Assembly (NCBI GenBank): GCA_910584095.1
Contig: CAJTYU010000009.1
Location: forward strand, 1 to 64,000
DNA length: 64,000 nt
Source of the DNA: an uncultured Dorea sp.
GTDB lineage: Bacteria; Bacillota; Clostridia; Lachnospirales; Lachnospiraceae
Reading direction: 5' to 3'
Shown here: in pieces, positions 16,252-24,736 of the stretch
Layout: every line of letters starts with the position of its first letter
Numbering within the stretch: the first letter of the stretch is position 1
Notes under the pieces: generated by a model
The model's database searches: none
The model's input: only the letters and a program-made list of their open reading frames with translations
What the model was told of the DNA's origin: nothing
Made by a program: the position numbers and the translations under genes

Positions 16252-17336
16252 CTATTCCCTCCTGTAATCGTCCCTCCGCCAAGTACGTATTCCCCGTCAT
16301 AAAGGACAACTGCCTGCCCCGGAGCAGCTCCCAAAACAGGCTCCTCAAAAGTGCAGCACAGCTCATCCTCTCCGATTTTTTTTGCTGTGCACCATGCTCC
16401 TTTATGGTTATACCGGATTTTCGCCCACACGCGCTTCGGCTCCGTTAAATCCCCCTCAGACATGAAATTTAACCTGCCCGCCCTCACCTGACGGACCAGA
16501 GCCTCGTTACGGCTTCCGATCACAACCTCGTTGGACTCGGGGCGGATCTCTATGACAAATACCGGATACCCTAATGCAATTCCCAAACCCTTTCTCTGCC
16601 CTACCGTATAATGGATAATCCCTTTATGCTTTCCCACCACGGTTCCGTCCATAGTAACAAAATTCCCTTCCGGGAACCGGGTGCTGCGTTCCCTCTCTAT
16701 AAAAGAGGCATAATCTCCGTCCGGCACAAAACAGATATCCTGACTGTCTGGTTTATCTGCCACCGGAAGTTCAAGCTGTTCTGCAATCCTGCGTATTTCC
16801 GTCTTCTCATACATTCCTGCCGGCATTAACGTTCTTGCAAGCTGCTCCTGAGTCAAGCTGTACAGGGCATAGGTCTGATCTTTCTTTCCTGAAGCACACG
16901 TCCTTAAGGAATACCTTCCATTTGGAAGCTCTTCAATACGCGCATAATGACCGGTTGCAATATAATCGGCTCCGATTGATAGGCTTCTCCTAAGAAGCGA
17001 CTCCCACTTTACATACCGGTTGCAGGCAATACAGGGATTGGGCGTCCTCCCCTTTATGTACTCATCGGTAAAATAATCAATCACCGTTTTCTGAAACTCT
17101 GCTTTAAAATTCATTACATAGTAAGGAATGTCTAGTTTCGCGGCGACTCTTCTGGCATCCTCCACAGCATTCAAGCCGCAGCATCCGCCATTCTCCTGCT
17201 GAAACTGCGGTTCCTTATCCTGCCAGATCTGCATGGTCACTCCGATCACGTCATAACCCTGTTCTTTTAGAAGATAAGCCGCCACAGAAGAATCCACTCC
17301 TCCGGACATTCCTACTACAACCTTTTTTCCACTCAT
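16248..17336 (-). CDS. mnmA: tRNA-specific 2-thiouridylase MnmA
   Basis: 362 aa. It thiolates U34 of Lys, Glu and Gln tRNAs using sulfur passed from a cysteine desulfurase. The PP-loop VVVGMSGGVDSSVAAYLL is at the N-terminus. The two catalytic cysteines lie in TPNPCIACNRYVKW and SQDICFVPDGDY, and TGHYARIE and HYTVGQRKGLGI are also present. The start may be ATG (17336) or a TTG two codons upstream, which is better spaced from AGAGG. It follows nifU by 18 bases; nifS upstream in the same operon is the likely sulfur donor. Confidence 0.96.
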   Translation of the reverse strand: MSGKKVVVGMSGGVDSSVAAYLLKEQGYDVIGVTMQIWQDKEPQFQQENGGCCGLNAVEDARRVAAKLDIPYYVMNFKAEFQKTVIDYFTDEYIKGRTPNPCIACNRYVKWESLLRRSLSIGADYIATGHYARIEELPNGRYSLRTCASGKKDQTYALYSLTQEQLARTLMPAGMYEKTEIRRIAEQLELPVADKPDSQDICFVPDGDYASFIERERSTRFPEGNFVTMDGTVVGKHKGIIHYTVGQRKGLGIALGYPVFVIEIRPESNEVVIGSRNEALVRQVRAGRLNFMSEGDLTEPKRVWAKIRYNHKGAWCTAKKIGEDELCCTFEEPVLGAAPGQAVVLYDGEYVLGGGTITGGNR

Positions 17337-17354
17337 GGGCAAACAAAACCTCTT

Positions 17355-17798
17355 TTAATATTCCTCTTCTTCCTCTTCCTCGCCTTCATGAATATCTGAC
17401 TTCGGTTTGGATAATCCCTCGATCTTAATATCATGCTTCTCGGCATAATCCCAGAGCGCCGCATGGATTGCTTCCTCTGCAAGAAGCGAGCAGTGCACTT
17501 TTACCGGCGGAAGCCCGTCAAGAGCCTCCATCACGGCTTTGTTGGTAACCGCCATCGCCTCCTGAATATTCTTTCCCTTTACAAGCTCTGTAGCCATGCT
17601 GCTGGTAGCGACTGCCGCGCCGCATCCGAAGGTCTTGAATTTAACGTCGCGGATAATCTGATTCTCATCGATATCCAGATAAATCCTCATAATATCTCCG
17701 CACTTTGCATTGCCGACAGTACCTACTCCGCTGGCATCCTCAATCTCTCCCATATTTCTGGGATGCTGAAAATGATCCATTACTTTTTCTGTATACAT
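17355..17798 (-). CDS. nifU: Iron-sulfur cluster scaffold protein NifU/IscU
   Basis: 147 aa. IscU-type scaffold on which [Fe-S] clusters are built. The three ligand cysteines are C33 (NAKCGD, with D35), C59 (TFGCGAA) and C103 (VHCSLLAEEAI). The N-terminus MYTEKVMDHFQHPRNMG is characteristic. The C-terminus is an unusual acidic run of Glu after residue 137 (EGEEEEEEEY). It lies between nifS and mnmA, 47 bases after nifS. ATG with GGAGGAAAT upstream. Confidence 0.95.
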   Translation of the reverse strand: MYTEKVMDHFQHPRNMGEIEDASGVGTVGNAKCGDIMRIYLDIDENQIIRDVKFKTFGCGAAVATSSMATELVKGKNIQEAMAVTNKAVMEALDGLPPVKVHCSLLAEEAIHAALWDYAEKHDIKIEGLSKPKSDIHEGEEEEEEEY

Positions 17799-17845
17799 CG
17801 TTTATTTCCTCCAATTTTCTTTTAATTTTTTTATCTGATAAGCCG

Positions 17846-19033
17846 TTATGCTTTCTTTTCTGATTTCTGAAAGTCCTCGTACAGTGGCGACATTGACCGG
17901 AGGTCAGACACGATTTCTTTCAGGCTGTCCACAACATAATCAATATCTTCTTTTGTAATCTCCTCATTCAGCGTAAGTCGAAGCGACCCATGGGCGATCT
18001 CATGAGGCAGCCCGATTGCCAGAAGTACATGGGAAGGGTCAAGCGACCCGGAAGTACATGCAGAACCGCTGGATCCGCAGATTCCTTTCATATCCAGCTT
18101 TATCAGCAAGGATTCGCCTTCTATAAAACGGAAACTGAAATTCGCGTTATTCGGAAGCCTATTTTCCTTGTGCCCGTTTAATTTTGTATATGGAATTTCA
18201 TTCATCACCCGGCTGATCAGATAATTCCTCAGCCAGGTTTCTTTTTCCGTGCGTTCCTCCATTGTCCGTACTGCGCGTGACACCGCCGCGCCAAGTCCGA
18301 TAATCCCCGGAACGTTCTCGGTACCCGCCCGGCGCTTTCTCTCCTGTGCCCCGCCGTGCACAAAGGACCGGATCTTCACGCCTTTCCGGATATAAAGAAA
18401 ACCGATTCCCTTCGGCCCGTTCAGCTTATGGCCGCTGGCGCTGAGCATATCTATTTGATACTCGTCCACATTGATCGGGACTTGACCGAATGCCTGTACT
18501 GCGTCGGTGTGGAATAAAATACCCCGCTCGTGAGCGATACGTCCAATCTCCTTAATCGGCTGAATAGTTCCAATCTCATTATTTGCAAACATCACTGAAA
18601 TCAAAATCGTCGTCGGGCGAATGGCCGCTTTCAAATCCTCAAGTTTTACTACGCCGTTCTCGTCCACATCCAGATAAGTCACTTCAAAGCCATGCTTTTC
18701 AAGATACTCTCCTGTATGGAGGATAGCATGGTGCTCAATCTTCGTCGTGATGATATGCCTTCCTTTATCTTTATATGCATCCGCCGTTGCTTTCAGCGCC
18801 CAGTTATCCGACTCAGAACCCCCGGCGGTAAAATAAATCTCATTGGACTTTGCTCCCAGCGCATCCGCTATCGTTTCTCTCTGTTTCGTAATGACGTCTT
18901 TATTTCCCGAAGCAAAACTATACACGCTGGAGGGATTGCCGAATTTTTCAGTAAAATACGGAAGCATTGCCTCTACAACCTCCGGCGCCGTCTTGGTAGT
19001 CGCCGCATTATCCAAATAAATAAATCTTTCCAT
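17846..19033 (-). CDS. nifS: Cysteine desulfurase NifS/IscS
   Basis: 395 aa. A PLP enzyme that takes sulfur from cysteine and passes it on as a persulfide. Motifs: YLDNAATTKTAPEV at the N-terminus, TAGGSESDNWALK, TKIEHHAILH, FHTDAVQAFGQ, the PLP-binding Lys in SASGHKLNGPKGIGFLY, and the active Cys in the loop SSGSACTSGSLDPSH. The long loop and SSGSACTSG place it in the IscS/NifS class. It lies 12 bases downstream of the IscR-like gene and ahead of nifU and mnmA, serving both Fe-S assembly and tRNA thiolation. Confidence 0.97.
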   Translation of the reverse strand: MERFIYLDNAATTKTAPEVVEAMLPYFTEKFGNPSSVYSFASGNKDVITKQRETIADALGAKSNEIYFTAGGSESDNWALKATADAYKDKGRHIITTKIEHHAILHTGEYLEKHGFEVTYLDVDENGVVKLEDLKAAIRPTTILISVMFANNEIGTIQPIKEIGRIAHERGILFHTDAVQAFGQVPINVDEYQIDMLSASGHKLNGPKGIGFLYIRKGVKIRSFVHGGAQERKRRAGTENVPGIIGLGAAVSRAVRTMEERTEKETWLRNYLISRVMNEIPYTKLNGHKENRLPNNANFSFRFIEGESLLIKLDMKGICGSSGSACTSGSLDPSHVLLAIGLPHEIAHGSLRLTLNEEITKEDIDYVVDSLKEIVSDLRSMSPLYEDFQKSEKKA

Positions 19034-19045
19034 CTTCTGGTCCTC

Positions 19046-19504
19046 CTAATTATTACAACTCTTCGGCTTTTCCTTACCGCAGACCGAAAGCTGCTTACTT
19101 TCTTCAACTAACGTATCGAGCTTAATCTCGTCTACCGTCTGATTAATACTTTCATTGATTCGTTTCCATACATATTTTGTCACACATCCGCCGGATGCGG
19201 CACATTCTTCGCCGGAACCATACCCTGAACAATCTACAGGCTCCAAACTTCCTTCCAGCGCCCGAAGCACATCCCCAACGGATATCTCTCCTGCATCCTT
19301 CGCCAGTACATAACCGCCTCCGGCTCCCCGGATGCTCTTGATCAGCCCCGCCTTTTTTAACAGGGACATCAGCTGCTCCAGATACCTCTCCGACAGGTTC
19401 TGCCGCTCGGCAATGCAGCTAATCGATACAGGTTCTTCCTCACTGTATTGTGCCAGATCAATCAATGCCCGCAAACCATATCTTCCTTTGGTCGAAAGCT
19501 TCAA
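19046..19504 (-). CDS. iscR: Rrf2-family transcriptional regulator, IscR-like
   Basis: 152 aa. N-terminal winged helix: KLSTKGRYGLRALIDLAQ, then ISCIAERQNLSERYLEQLM and IRGAGGGYVLAK. Three cysteines in the second half (DCSGYGSGEECAASGGC) fit the [2Fe-2S]-binding positions of IscR. It heads the nifS-nifU-mnmA operon and very probably represses it when clusters are sufficient; a perfect palindrome (19528..19544) lies between its promoter and start. The start codon is TTG with AAGGTGGG upstream. Confidence 0.93.
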   Translation of the reverse strand: MKLSTKGRYGLRALIDLAQYSEEEPVSISCIAERQNLSERYLEQLMSLLKKAGLIKSIRGAGGGYVLAKDAGEISVGDVLRALEGSLEPVDCSGYGSGEECAASGGCVTKYVWKRINESINQTVDEIKLDTLVEESKQLSVCGKEKPKSCNN

Positions 19505-19527
19505 TTTCCCACCTTCTTTTCAAAATC

Positions 19528-19544
19528 CCTAGTAATTTACTAGG
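19528..19544 (-). promoter_or_regulatory. Palindromic operator of the isc operon
   Basis: CCTAGTAAATTACTAGG, a perfect 8-bp inverted repeat around a single central base. It lies about 8 bases downstream of the predicted start of transcription and 24 bases ahead of the iscR start codon. The position and form suit autorepression by the Rrf2 protein encoded next to it. Confidence 0.75.
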
Positions 19545-19558
19545 TTTTTTCTGTTAGT

Positions 19559-19587
19559 AGAATATCACCGCAATCCGGTTCTGTCAA
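19559..19587 (-). promoter_or_regulatory. Sigma-A promoter of the isc operon
   Basis: Minus strand: TTGACA (19587-19582), a 17-base spacer, TATTCT (19564-19559), just upstream of the palindromic operator. Confidence 0.8.
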
Positions 19588-19635
19588 GATAGTATTTTGA
19601 ATAAATTATAAAGATATCAAAATAATGGAGACCGC

Positions 19636-20961
19636 ATGTCACAGAAAAATATTCTAATCAAAGGCGCTTTTATACTTACAGTCACCGGTTTCGCCACAAG
19701 AATTATCGGTTTCTTTTACCGTATTTTCTTAAGCAGAAGCTTTGGCGAGGAAGGCGTCGGCCTGTACCAGCTGATATTTCCAGTTTATGCCCTTGGCTTC
19801 TCTCTTACTTGCGCAGGCATTCAGACCGCAATCTCCAGATGTGTTGCCGGAAAATCTGCAATAGGCAGGCATTCTCAGGCCAAACAGCTTCTATATGCCG
19901 GCATTGGCTTATCCGTATGCCTTTCTGTCATTGCAATGATTTTTGTACAACAGAATGCGGAATTTATCGCTGTTCATTTTTTATGCGAAGAGCGATGTGC
20001 CTCCCTGTTGGTTGTACTATCCTATGCCTTTCCATTTGCTTCCCTTCACAGCTGCATCTGTGGATATTATATGGGACTAAAGCAGACAAAAATTCCGGCT
20101 CTCTCTCAGCTTTTGGAACAGATTGTACGCGTTGCAGGAGTATATCTATTATTTCTCTTGTTTACCTCCGAAGGAAATCCTCCGGGTATACTTGTGGCGG
20201 CATCCGGACTTGCCATCGGAGAGATTGCTTCCGCCGGATTCTGCGTCTACATGCTTCGGTGCAGGCAGAAAATTTTCTGTCCGCCCACAAAAGCTTCTGG
20301 TCAGCCCATACATAAGGCTCTCATGGAACTGCTGGGACTCTCAATCCCTTTAACTGCCAATCGTATTCTTCTTAACATACTGCAGAGTATTGAAGCTGTC
20401 TCTATTCCAATCCAGCTGCGTAACTACGGTATGGATACCAGCCATTCCCTCAGCATGTACGGAGTTTTAACCGGAATGGCTCTGCCCTGCGTCATGTTTC
20501 CTTCCGCCATCACCAATTCCATCGCCTCCATGATGCTTCCCGCTATCGCTGAACTTCAGGCCGCAGACAGCAGACAGCAGATGAATCAGCTGGTCAAGAA
20601 AGCCGCCAGCGGATGCTTTCTTTTAGGAAGTCTCTGCTGCGTCGGACTGCTGCTCACAGGCCGGTTTATCGGCAGCTGCATTTTCCACAGCAGCATGGCA
20701 GGCAGCTTTATCATTACGTTGGCTTGGATCTGCCCGTTCCTTTATACAAACAGCAATTTGATCAGCATTATAAACGGGCTCGGCAAAACCAGCCAATCCT
20801 TCTTATTCAATACTGTCAGCCTTACTGTCCGGATTCTCAGCGTGTTTTTATGCATTCCTTTTTTCGGTATTAATGGATATCTCTGGGGCCTTCTTGCTTC
20901 CCAATTGATTCTGTTCCTTCTTTGTATTTATTATTTAACCAAAAAAAGCCACATCCTATAA
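19636..20961 (+). CDS. spoVB: SpoVB-like MurJ/MATE-fold flippase, stage V sporulation protein B
   Basis: 441 aa, one of the few plus-strand genes. It has about 13-14 hydrophobic helices and the start KGAFILTVTGFATRIIGFFYRI, which is typical of the SpoVB/polysaccharide-flippase group. GVGLYQLIFPVYALGFSL and LPAIAELQAA also match. In Bacillus SpoVB is needed for spore cortex formation, probably moving lipid-linked peptidoglycan precursors. Start ATG after GGAGACCGC. It is divergent from iscR and convergent with the xerD-like gene, whose terminator overlaps its 3' end. Confidence 0.88.
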   Translation: MSQKNILIKGAFILTVTGFATRIIGFFYRIFLSRSFGEEGVGLYQLIFPVYALGFSLTCAGIQTAISRCVAGKSAIGRHSQAKQLLYAGIGLSVCLSVIAMIFVQQNAEFIAVHFLCEERCASLLVVLSYAFPFASLHSCICGYYMGLKQTKIPALSQLLEQIVRVAGVYLLFLLFTSEGNPPGILVAASGLAIGEIASAGFCVYMLRCRQKIFCPPTKASGQPIHKALMELLGLSIPLTANRILLNILQSIEAVSIPIQLRNYGMDTSHSLSMYGVLTGMALPCVMFPSAITNSIASMMLPAIAELQAADSRQQMNQLVKKAASGCFLLGSLCCVGLLLTGRFIGSCIFHSSMAGSFIITLAWICPFLYTNSNLISIINGLGKTSQSFLFNTVSLTVRILSVFLCIPFFGINGYLWGLLASQLILFLLCIYYLTKKSHIL

Positions 20962-20973
20962 CCGATGTGACTT
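20941..20973 (-). terminator. Terminator of the nudix-spoIIM-xerD-like operon
   Basis: On the minus strand AAGTCACATC pairs with GATGTGGCTT (20973-20964 with 20955-20946, one G-T pair, 8-base loop), followed by seven T. It overlaps the last codons of the convergent spoVB gene. Confidence 0.75.
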
Positions 20974-21043
20974 GCCCTTTATCATATGTCTTTTACTCCT
21001 GCCGATACCGCCGTCATCCAAATGACTGGAAAAATACAAAAGA

Positions 21044-21781
21044 TTAAGAATGTCTCAGCATGCTTGGCGTAATCGTGCCTTTGATTCCTGCCTTCGCGGC
21101 GTAACCTTTGAGAATCTTCCAGAATCCCTGCCGGCTCATCTTCTTCCCGGATATATTCGGAAACAGCACATCCGACTCTGTTCCTTTTAGAAGCTTATCG
21201 CGGCCATTCTTCAAATAAGCCCGCATAGCCTTCTGCGACTGTCTGTCAAGAGGATAGGCATTCTGATTCCCGTCAAAATGGCACTGCAGATATCCAAGCT
21301 CCATGTTGATGTCGTCCACCTTAAGACTGACCAATTCCTCTACCATAATCCCAGTAGAATAAAGCAGTTCAATCATAGCCTTGTCCCTGAGAAGCTTCGG
21401 CGTTTTTCCTGTAGGAACTGCCAAAACTTTCTTTACATCCTCCTTAGACGCGCTCTTAGGCGCATGTCTTTCAATCTTTGGACTCGTCAAAGTCTCAGAC
21501 GCATCCTCCGCTATAATCCCCTGTTTTTTCAGATATTGAAAGAATCCTTTTATGGACGCTACATTTCTTGAAATAGTAGTATTGGTCAATCCCTGTTTTT
21601 CCATATATAGCATATAAGAATTCAAATTGGTAACCGTAATCTTTTCAATACTCGTAACCTCCTGTGAATCGAGAAATCTCACAAGCTTCATCAAATCGCG
21701 ACGGTATGCCATCTCTGTGTTTACAGAAATCTTCTTTTCTCTTTTTAAATATTCTACATAATCTAATACTTTATTTTCCAT
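21044..21781 (-). CDS. Degenerate XerD-like tyrosine recombinase, catalytically impaired
   Basis: 245 aa; XerD is usually near 295. The core-binding N-terminus is intact (DYVEYLKREKKISVNTEMAY, TTISRNVASIKGFFQYL). In the catalytic domain the first Arg is lost: STGIMVEELVSLKVDDI where active enzymes have GLRVSEL. The beta-hairpin Lys region reads FDGNQNAYPLD, without the Lys. The HxxR box reads TPSMLRHS, keeping Arg but not the first His. The protein stops right after LRHS, removing the second His and the Tyr nucleophile. It should fold but not recombine DNA. The nudix-spoIIM-xerD order resembles that of Bacillus, so it is probably a decayed or repurposed chromosomal XerD relative. Confidence 0.85.
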   Translation of the reverse strand: MENKVLDYVEYLKREKKISVNTEMAYRRDLMKLVRFLDSQEVTSIEKITVTNLNSYMLYMEKQGLTNTTISRNVASIKGFFQYLKKQGIIAEDASETLTSPKIERHAPKSASKEDVKKVLAVPTGKTPKLLRDKAMIELLYSTGIMVEELVSLKVDDINMELGYLQCHFDGNQNAYPLDRQSQKAMRAYLKNGRDKLLKGTESDVLFPNISGKKMSRQGFWKILKGYAAKAGIKGTITPSMLRHS

Positions 21782-21832
21782 AATCCTATCTCCTACTGTA
21801 TATATAGATTACAAGTACAAATGCGGTAAAAA

Positions 21833-22369
21833 TCAAAACATTTTAAGAATTATTTTTACCAAAACTGGACTCATATAACATTCTAACGCAACTCCTATAC
21901 AAATAGCAAGAAAAACTGCAATAGTTTTTTGAAAATTCCAATTTATTTTCGGATAATAGTATAGACCCATTAAAAGAACCGCATACCCGGCGCCATAAAA
22001 TACCGCCTGAGGCAAAAGCGCTGAAAGGCACAGAACAATGCCTTTTATCCCCAGCCTCATTGCAGCCGAAGTAAATATCATCCCACACAAAAAGCCCGTC
22101 CATATCAGGAAAACCACCGCCGCCAGTTTCCGGATACGCTCCATACGAAAAAGAAGAATACCAGACAACGGCGCAACCCTTATCTTTATCAAATACCACA
22201 GATACGGCCCCCCTGTCAGCTCTGCCTGAACATACTGGTTTAGAAAATAATCGTTAAAGATTCCCAGAGACGCGGCATAATCCTTTGAAATCAAATTTGT
22301 ATACAAAATACCGCTGAGAAAACCGGCCATATAATACAATATCATGACTTTGCCGTAATTTTTTACCAC
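21833..22369 (-). CDS. spoIIM: Stage II sporulation protein M-like membrane protein
   Basis: 178 aa with about five hydrophobic helices: MILYYMAGFLSGILYTNLI, APLSGILLFRM region, LAAVVFLIWTGFLCGMIFTSAA, IVLCLSALLPQAVFYGAGYAVLLMG and IAVFLAICIGVALECYMSP. The G-x-L-x-G near the start and the final E-x-x-x-S-P are features of SpoIIM, part of the DMP peptidoglycan machine for forespore engulfment. The start is GTG, with GAGGTG upstream. Its position between the Nudix and xerD-like genes matches the conserved Bacillus/Clostridia order and supports the call more than sequence alone does. Confidence 0.72.
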   Translation of the reverse strand: MVKNYGKVMILYYMAGFLSGILYTNLISKDYAASLGIFNDYFLNQYVQAELTGGPYLWYLIKIRVAPLSGILLFRMERIRKLAAVVFLIWTGFLCGMIFTSAAMRLGIKGIVLCLSALLPQAVFYGAGYAVLLMGLYYYPKINWNFQKTIAVFLAICIGVALECYMSPVLVKIILKMF

Positions 22370-22423
22370 AATGTATTCACCTCATACTGTCAGGATATTT
22401 CATTATATGCCCGGTATTACAGA

Positions 22424-22972
22424 TTATTCTGCCTTTCGATTATATTTTATATCATATGCCAAAAGAGCTGCTACAGTTTTTGAATCCTCAATCTCACCAG
22501 AAAAAATTTTCTCTTTTAATTCTTCTACAGTATAAGCCTTTACATCGATATATTCGTCCTCATCCAAGTGCTGTTTTGACGCGATCAGATTATGTGCTGC
22601 AAATATCTCAATCCGTTCGTTACAAAATGCAACGGTTGTCCTAAGGGTTATCATCCACTCTAGATTCTCTGAGCGATAGCCAGTCTCCTCTTCCAATTCC
22701 CTGGATGCACACACGATTCCCTCTTCCTTCGGGTCGTCCAGCTTTCCTGCCGGAATCTCCAGCGTATACCGCTCCAGCGCATTTCGATACTGGCGTACCA
22801 TCAGAATCTTGCCTTCATCTGTTACCGGGACAACAGCCGCAGCGCCGTCATGATGAATGTAATCCCATTTGGCGGTATTGCCATTTTCAAACTCCATGGT
22901 ATCGCAATACATATCAATTACCGCTCCCCTATGAACCAGTTCTCTTTTAATTCTCCTAACCTCATCAGCCAT
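22424..22972 (-). CDS. Nudix hydrolase, ADP-ribose pyrophosphatase type
   Basis: 182 aa. The Nudix box GKLDDPKEEGIVCASRELEEETGY can be read as G-x5-E-x7-REL-x-EE-x-GY (residues about 75-98). The N-terminal half has GAVIDMYCDTMEFENGN and VPVTDEGKILMVRQYRNA, as in NudF-type enzymes. It hydrolyses ADP-ribose to AMP and ribose 5-phosphate with Mg2+. It is the first gene of the nudix-spoIIM-xerD-like set. ATG start with AGGAGGAGAAAGAA upstream. Confidence 0.93.
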   Translation of the reverse strand: MADEVRRIKRELVHRGAVIDMYCDTMEFENGNTAKWDYIHHDGAAAVVPVTDEGKILMVRQYRNALERYTLEIPAGKLDDPKEEGIVCASRELEEETGYRSENLEWMITLRTTVAFCNERIEIFAAHNLIASKQHLDEDEYIDVKAYTVEELKEKIFSGEIEDSKTVAALLAYDIKYNRKAE

Positions 22973-23013
22973 TTCTTTCTCCTCCTTTTCCTTTACTGTT
23001 TTCTGAATGATTG

Positions 23014-23044
23014 AAAAAAGAACCGGATCAAAGACCCGGTTCTT
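23014..23044 (-). terminator. Terminator after rny
   Basis: AAGAACCGG/CCGGTTCTT (23044-23036 with 23026-23018) with a 9-base loop and a T-run on the minus strand, 25 bases past the rny stop. Confidence 0.88.
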
Positions 23045-23068
23045 TCACATTTATCTTCTACATGGTAA

Positions 23069-24622
23069 TTATTTTGCGTAATCAGTAACCCTAGACTCAC
23101 GGATTACATTCACTTTAATCTGTCCCGGATATTCCAGCTCGTATTCAATCTGCTTGGAAATATCTCTCGCCAATAATACCATATCTGCGTCAGATACCTG
23201 CTCTGGAACTACCATAACTCGAATCTCTCTACCTGCCTGAATAGCAAAAGACTTATCAACACCCTTAAACTGATTGCTGATTTCTTCTAATTGTTTTAAC
23301 CTGTTTGTGTATGTTTCGATCGTTTCCCTTCTCGCACCCGGTCTAGCCGCCGATATAGTATCTGCAGCTTGAACAACACATGCAATCAAGGTTTCCGGCT
23401 CCACATCGCCGTGATGTGATTCGACCGCGTTGATAACAATAGCTGATTCCTTGTATTTTCTGCAAAGATCAACGCCAATCTGAATATGCGATCCTTCCAC
23501 ATCGTGATCTATCGATTTACCAATATCGTGCAGGAGCCCCGCACGTTTAGCAAGACGCACGTCCAGCCCAATTTCACCAGCCAGCAGACCCGCAAGCTGT
23601 GATACCTCGATAGAATGCTTCAGTGCATTCTGTCCGTAACTGGTCCTAAATTTCATACGTCCGAGAAGCTTGATCAATTCCGGATGAACTCCGTGAACGC
23701 CAACTTCCAGCGCAGCAGCTTCTCCCTCTTCACGGATAATAGCTTCTACTTCTTTCTGCGCTTTCTCAACCATCTCTTCAATTCTTGCGGGATGGATACG
23801 CCCGTCGACAATCAGCTTCTCCAGTGCAATTCTTGCAACTTCCCTGCGGATTGGATCGAATCCTGAGAGAACGACCGCTTCCGGGGTATCGTCAATAATC
23901 AATTCCACACCCGTCATCGTCTCTAAGGTACGGATATTCCGTCCTTCACGTCCTATGATTCTTCCCTTCATCTCGTCGCTTGGAAGCTGCACAACCGAAA
24001 TAGTGGTTTCGGCCACATGATCTGCAGCGCATCTCTGGATAGCAGTTACGACATATTCCTTTGCCTTCTTGTCCGCCTCTTCCTTTGCCTGCGCTTCTAA
24101 CTCTTTTATCATTTTTGCAGTGTCATGTTTTACATCGTCTTCAACAGTTTTTAACAAATATTCTTTTGCTTGCTCGGAGGTTAGTCCTGAGATTCTTTCA
24201 AGTTCCTGTACTCTTTGTTTACTCAGCGCTTCTACTTTCGTCTCACGCTGACGTAATTGCTCTTCTTTTGCTGTATATGCCGCTTCACGTCTTTCGATTG
24301 CATCCGACTTCTTATCTAAAGATTCTTCCTTGGATAATACTCTTTTTTCATAACGCTGTAACTCTGCTCTTCGTTCTTTTGTTTCTTTCTCGAGCTCATT
24401 CTTTGTCCTGATAGATTCTTCTTTAATTTCCAAGAGAGATTCCTTCTTTTTTGCCTCAGCCGTCTTAACTGCGTCATCAATAATCTCGCGCGCTTTGCTT
24501 TCCGCATTTCCAATCTTAGACTCTGCATTCTTCCTCATATTGGAAACCGTCACGAAATGACTGACAATTGCCGCTGCAATAACGAACACTGCGGCCACAG
24601 CAATCACAATTCCATTTGGCAC
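23069..24622 (-). CDS. rny: Ribonuclease Y
   Basis: 517 aa. Membrane-anchored endoribonuclease that starts mRNA decay in Firmicutes. An N-terminal helix (IVIAVAAVFVIAAAIVSHFV) is followed by a long Lys/Glu-rich coiled coil (residues ~30-190). Next come a KH domain (MKGRIIGREGRNIRTLETMTG) and an HD domain with LLHDIGKSIDHDVEGSH near residue 365. GTG start with AAGGAGG 7 bases upstream. It is monocistronic, with its own promoter and terminator. Confidence 0.97.
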   Translation of the reverse strand: MPNGIVIAVAAVFVIAAAIVSHFVTVSNMRKNAESKIGNAESKAREIIDDAVKTAEAKKKESLLEIKEESIRTKNELEKETKERRAELQRYEKRVLSKEESLDKKSDAIERREAAYTAKEEQLRQRETKVEALSKQRVQELERISGLTSEQAKEYLLKTVEDDVKHDTAKMIKELEAQAKEEADKKAKEYVVTAIQRCAADHVAETTISVVQLPSDEMKGRIIGREGRNIRTLETMTGVELIIDDTPEAVVLSGFDPIRREVARIALEKLIVDGRIHPARIEEMVEKAQKEVEAIIREEGEAAALEVGVHGVHPELIKLLGRMKFRTSYGQNALKHSIEVSQLAGLLAGEIGLDVRLAKRAGLLHDIGKSIDHDVEGSHIQIGVDLCRKYKESAIVINAVESHHGDVEPETLIACVVQAADTISAARPGARRETIETYTNRLKQLEEISNQFKGVDKSFAIQAGREIRVMVVPEQVSDADMVLLARDISKQIEYELEYPGQIKVNVIRESRVTDYAK

Positions 24623-24669
24623 AGGAGCACCTCCTTATTTAATTTTCATTGTACAAATACAACATTTAA

Positions 24670-24698
24670 AGTTTATACTGTTTTAACAAATATGTCAA
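24670..24698 (-). promoter_or_regulatory. Predicted promoter of rny
   Basis: Minus strand: TTGACA (24698-24693), 17-base spacer, TAAACT (24675-24670). A TATAAA two bases nearer the -35 is an alternative -10. Confidence 0.6.
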
Positions 24699-24736
24699 GC
24701 ATTCTGACCAGAATTTCAAATTGTTCCACAAATCTA

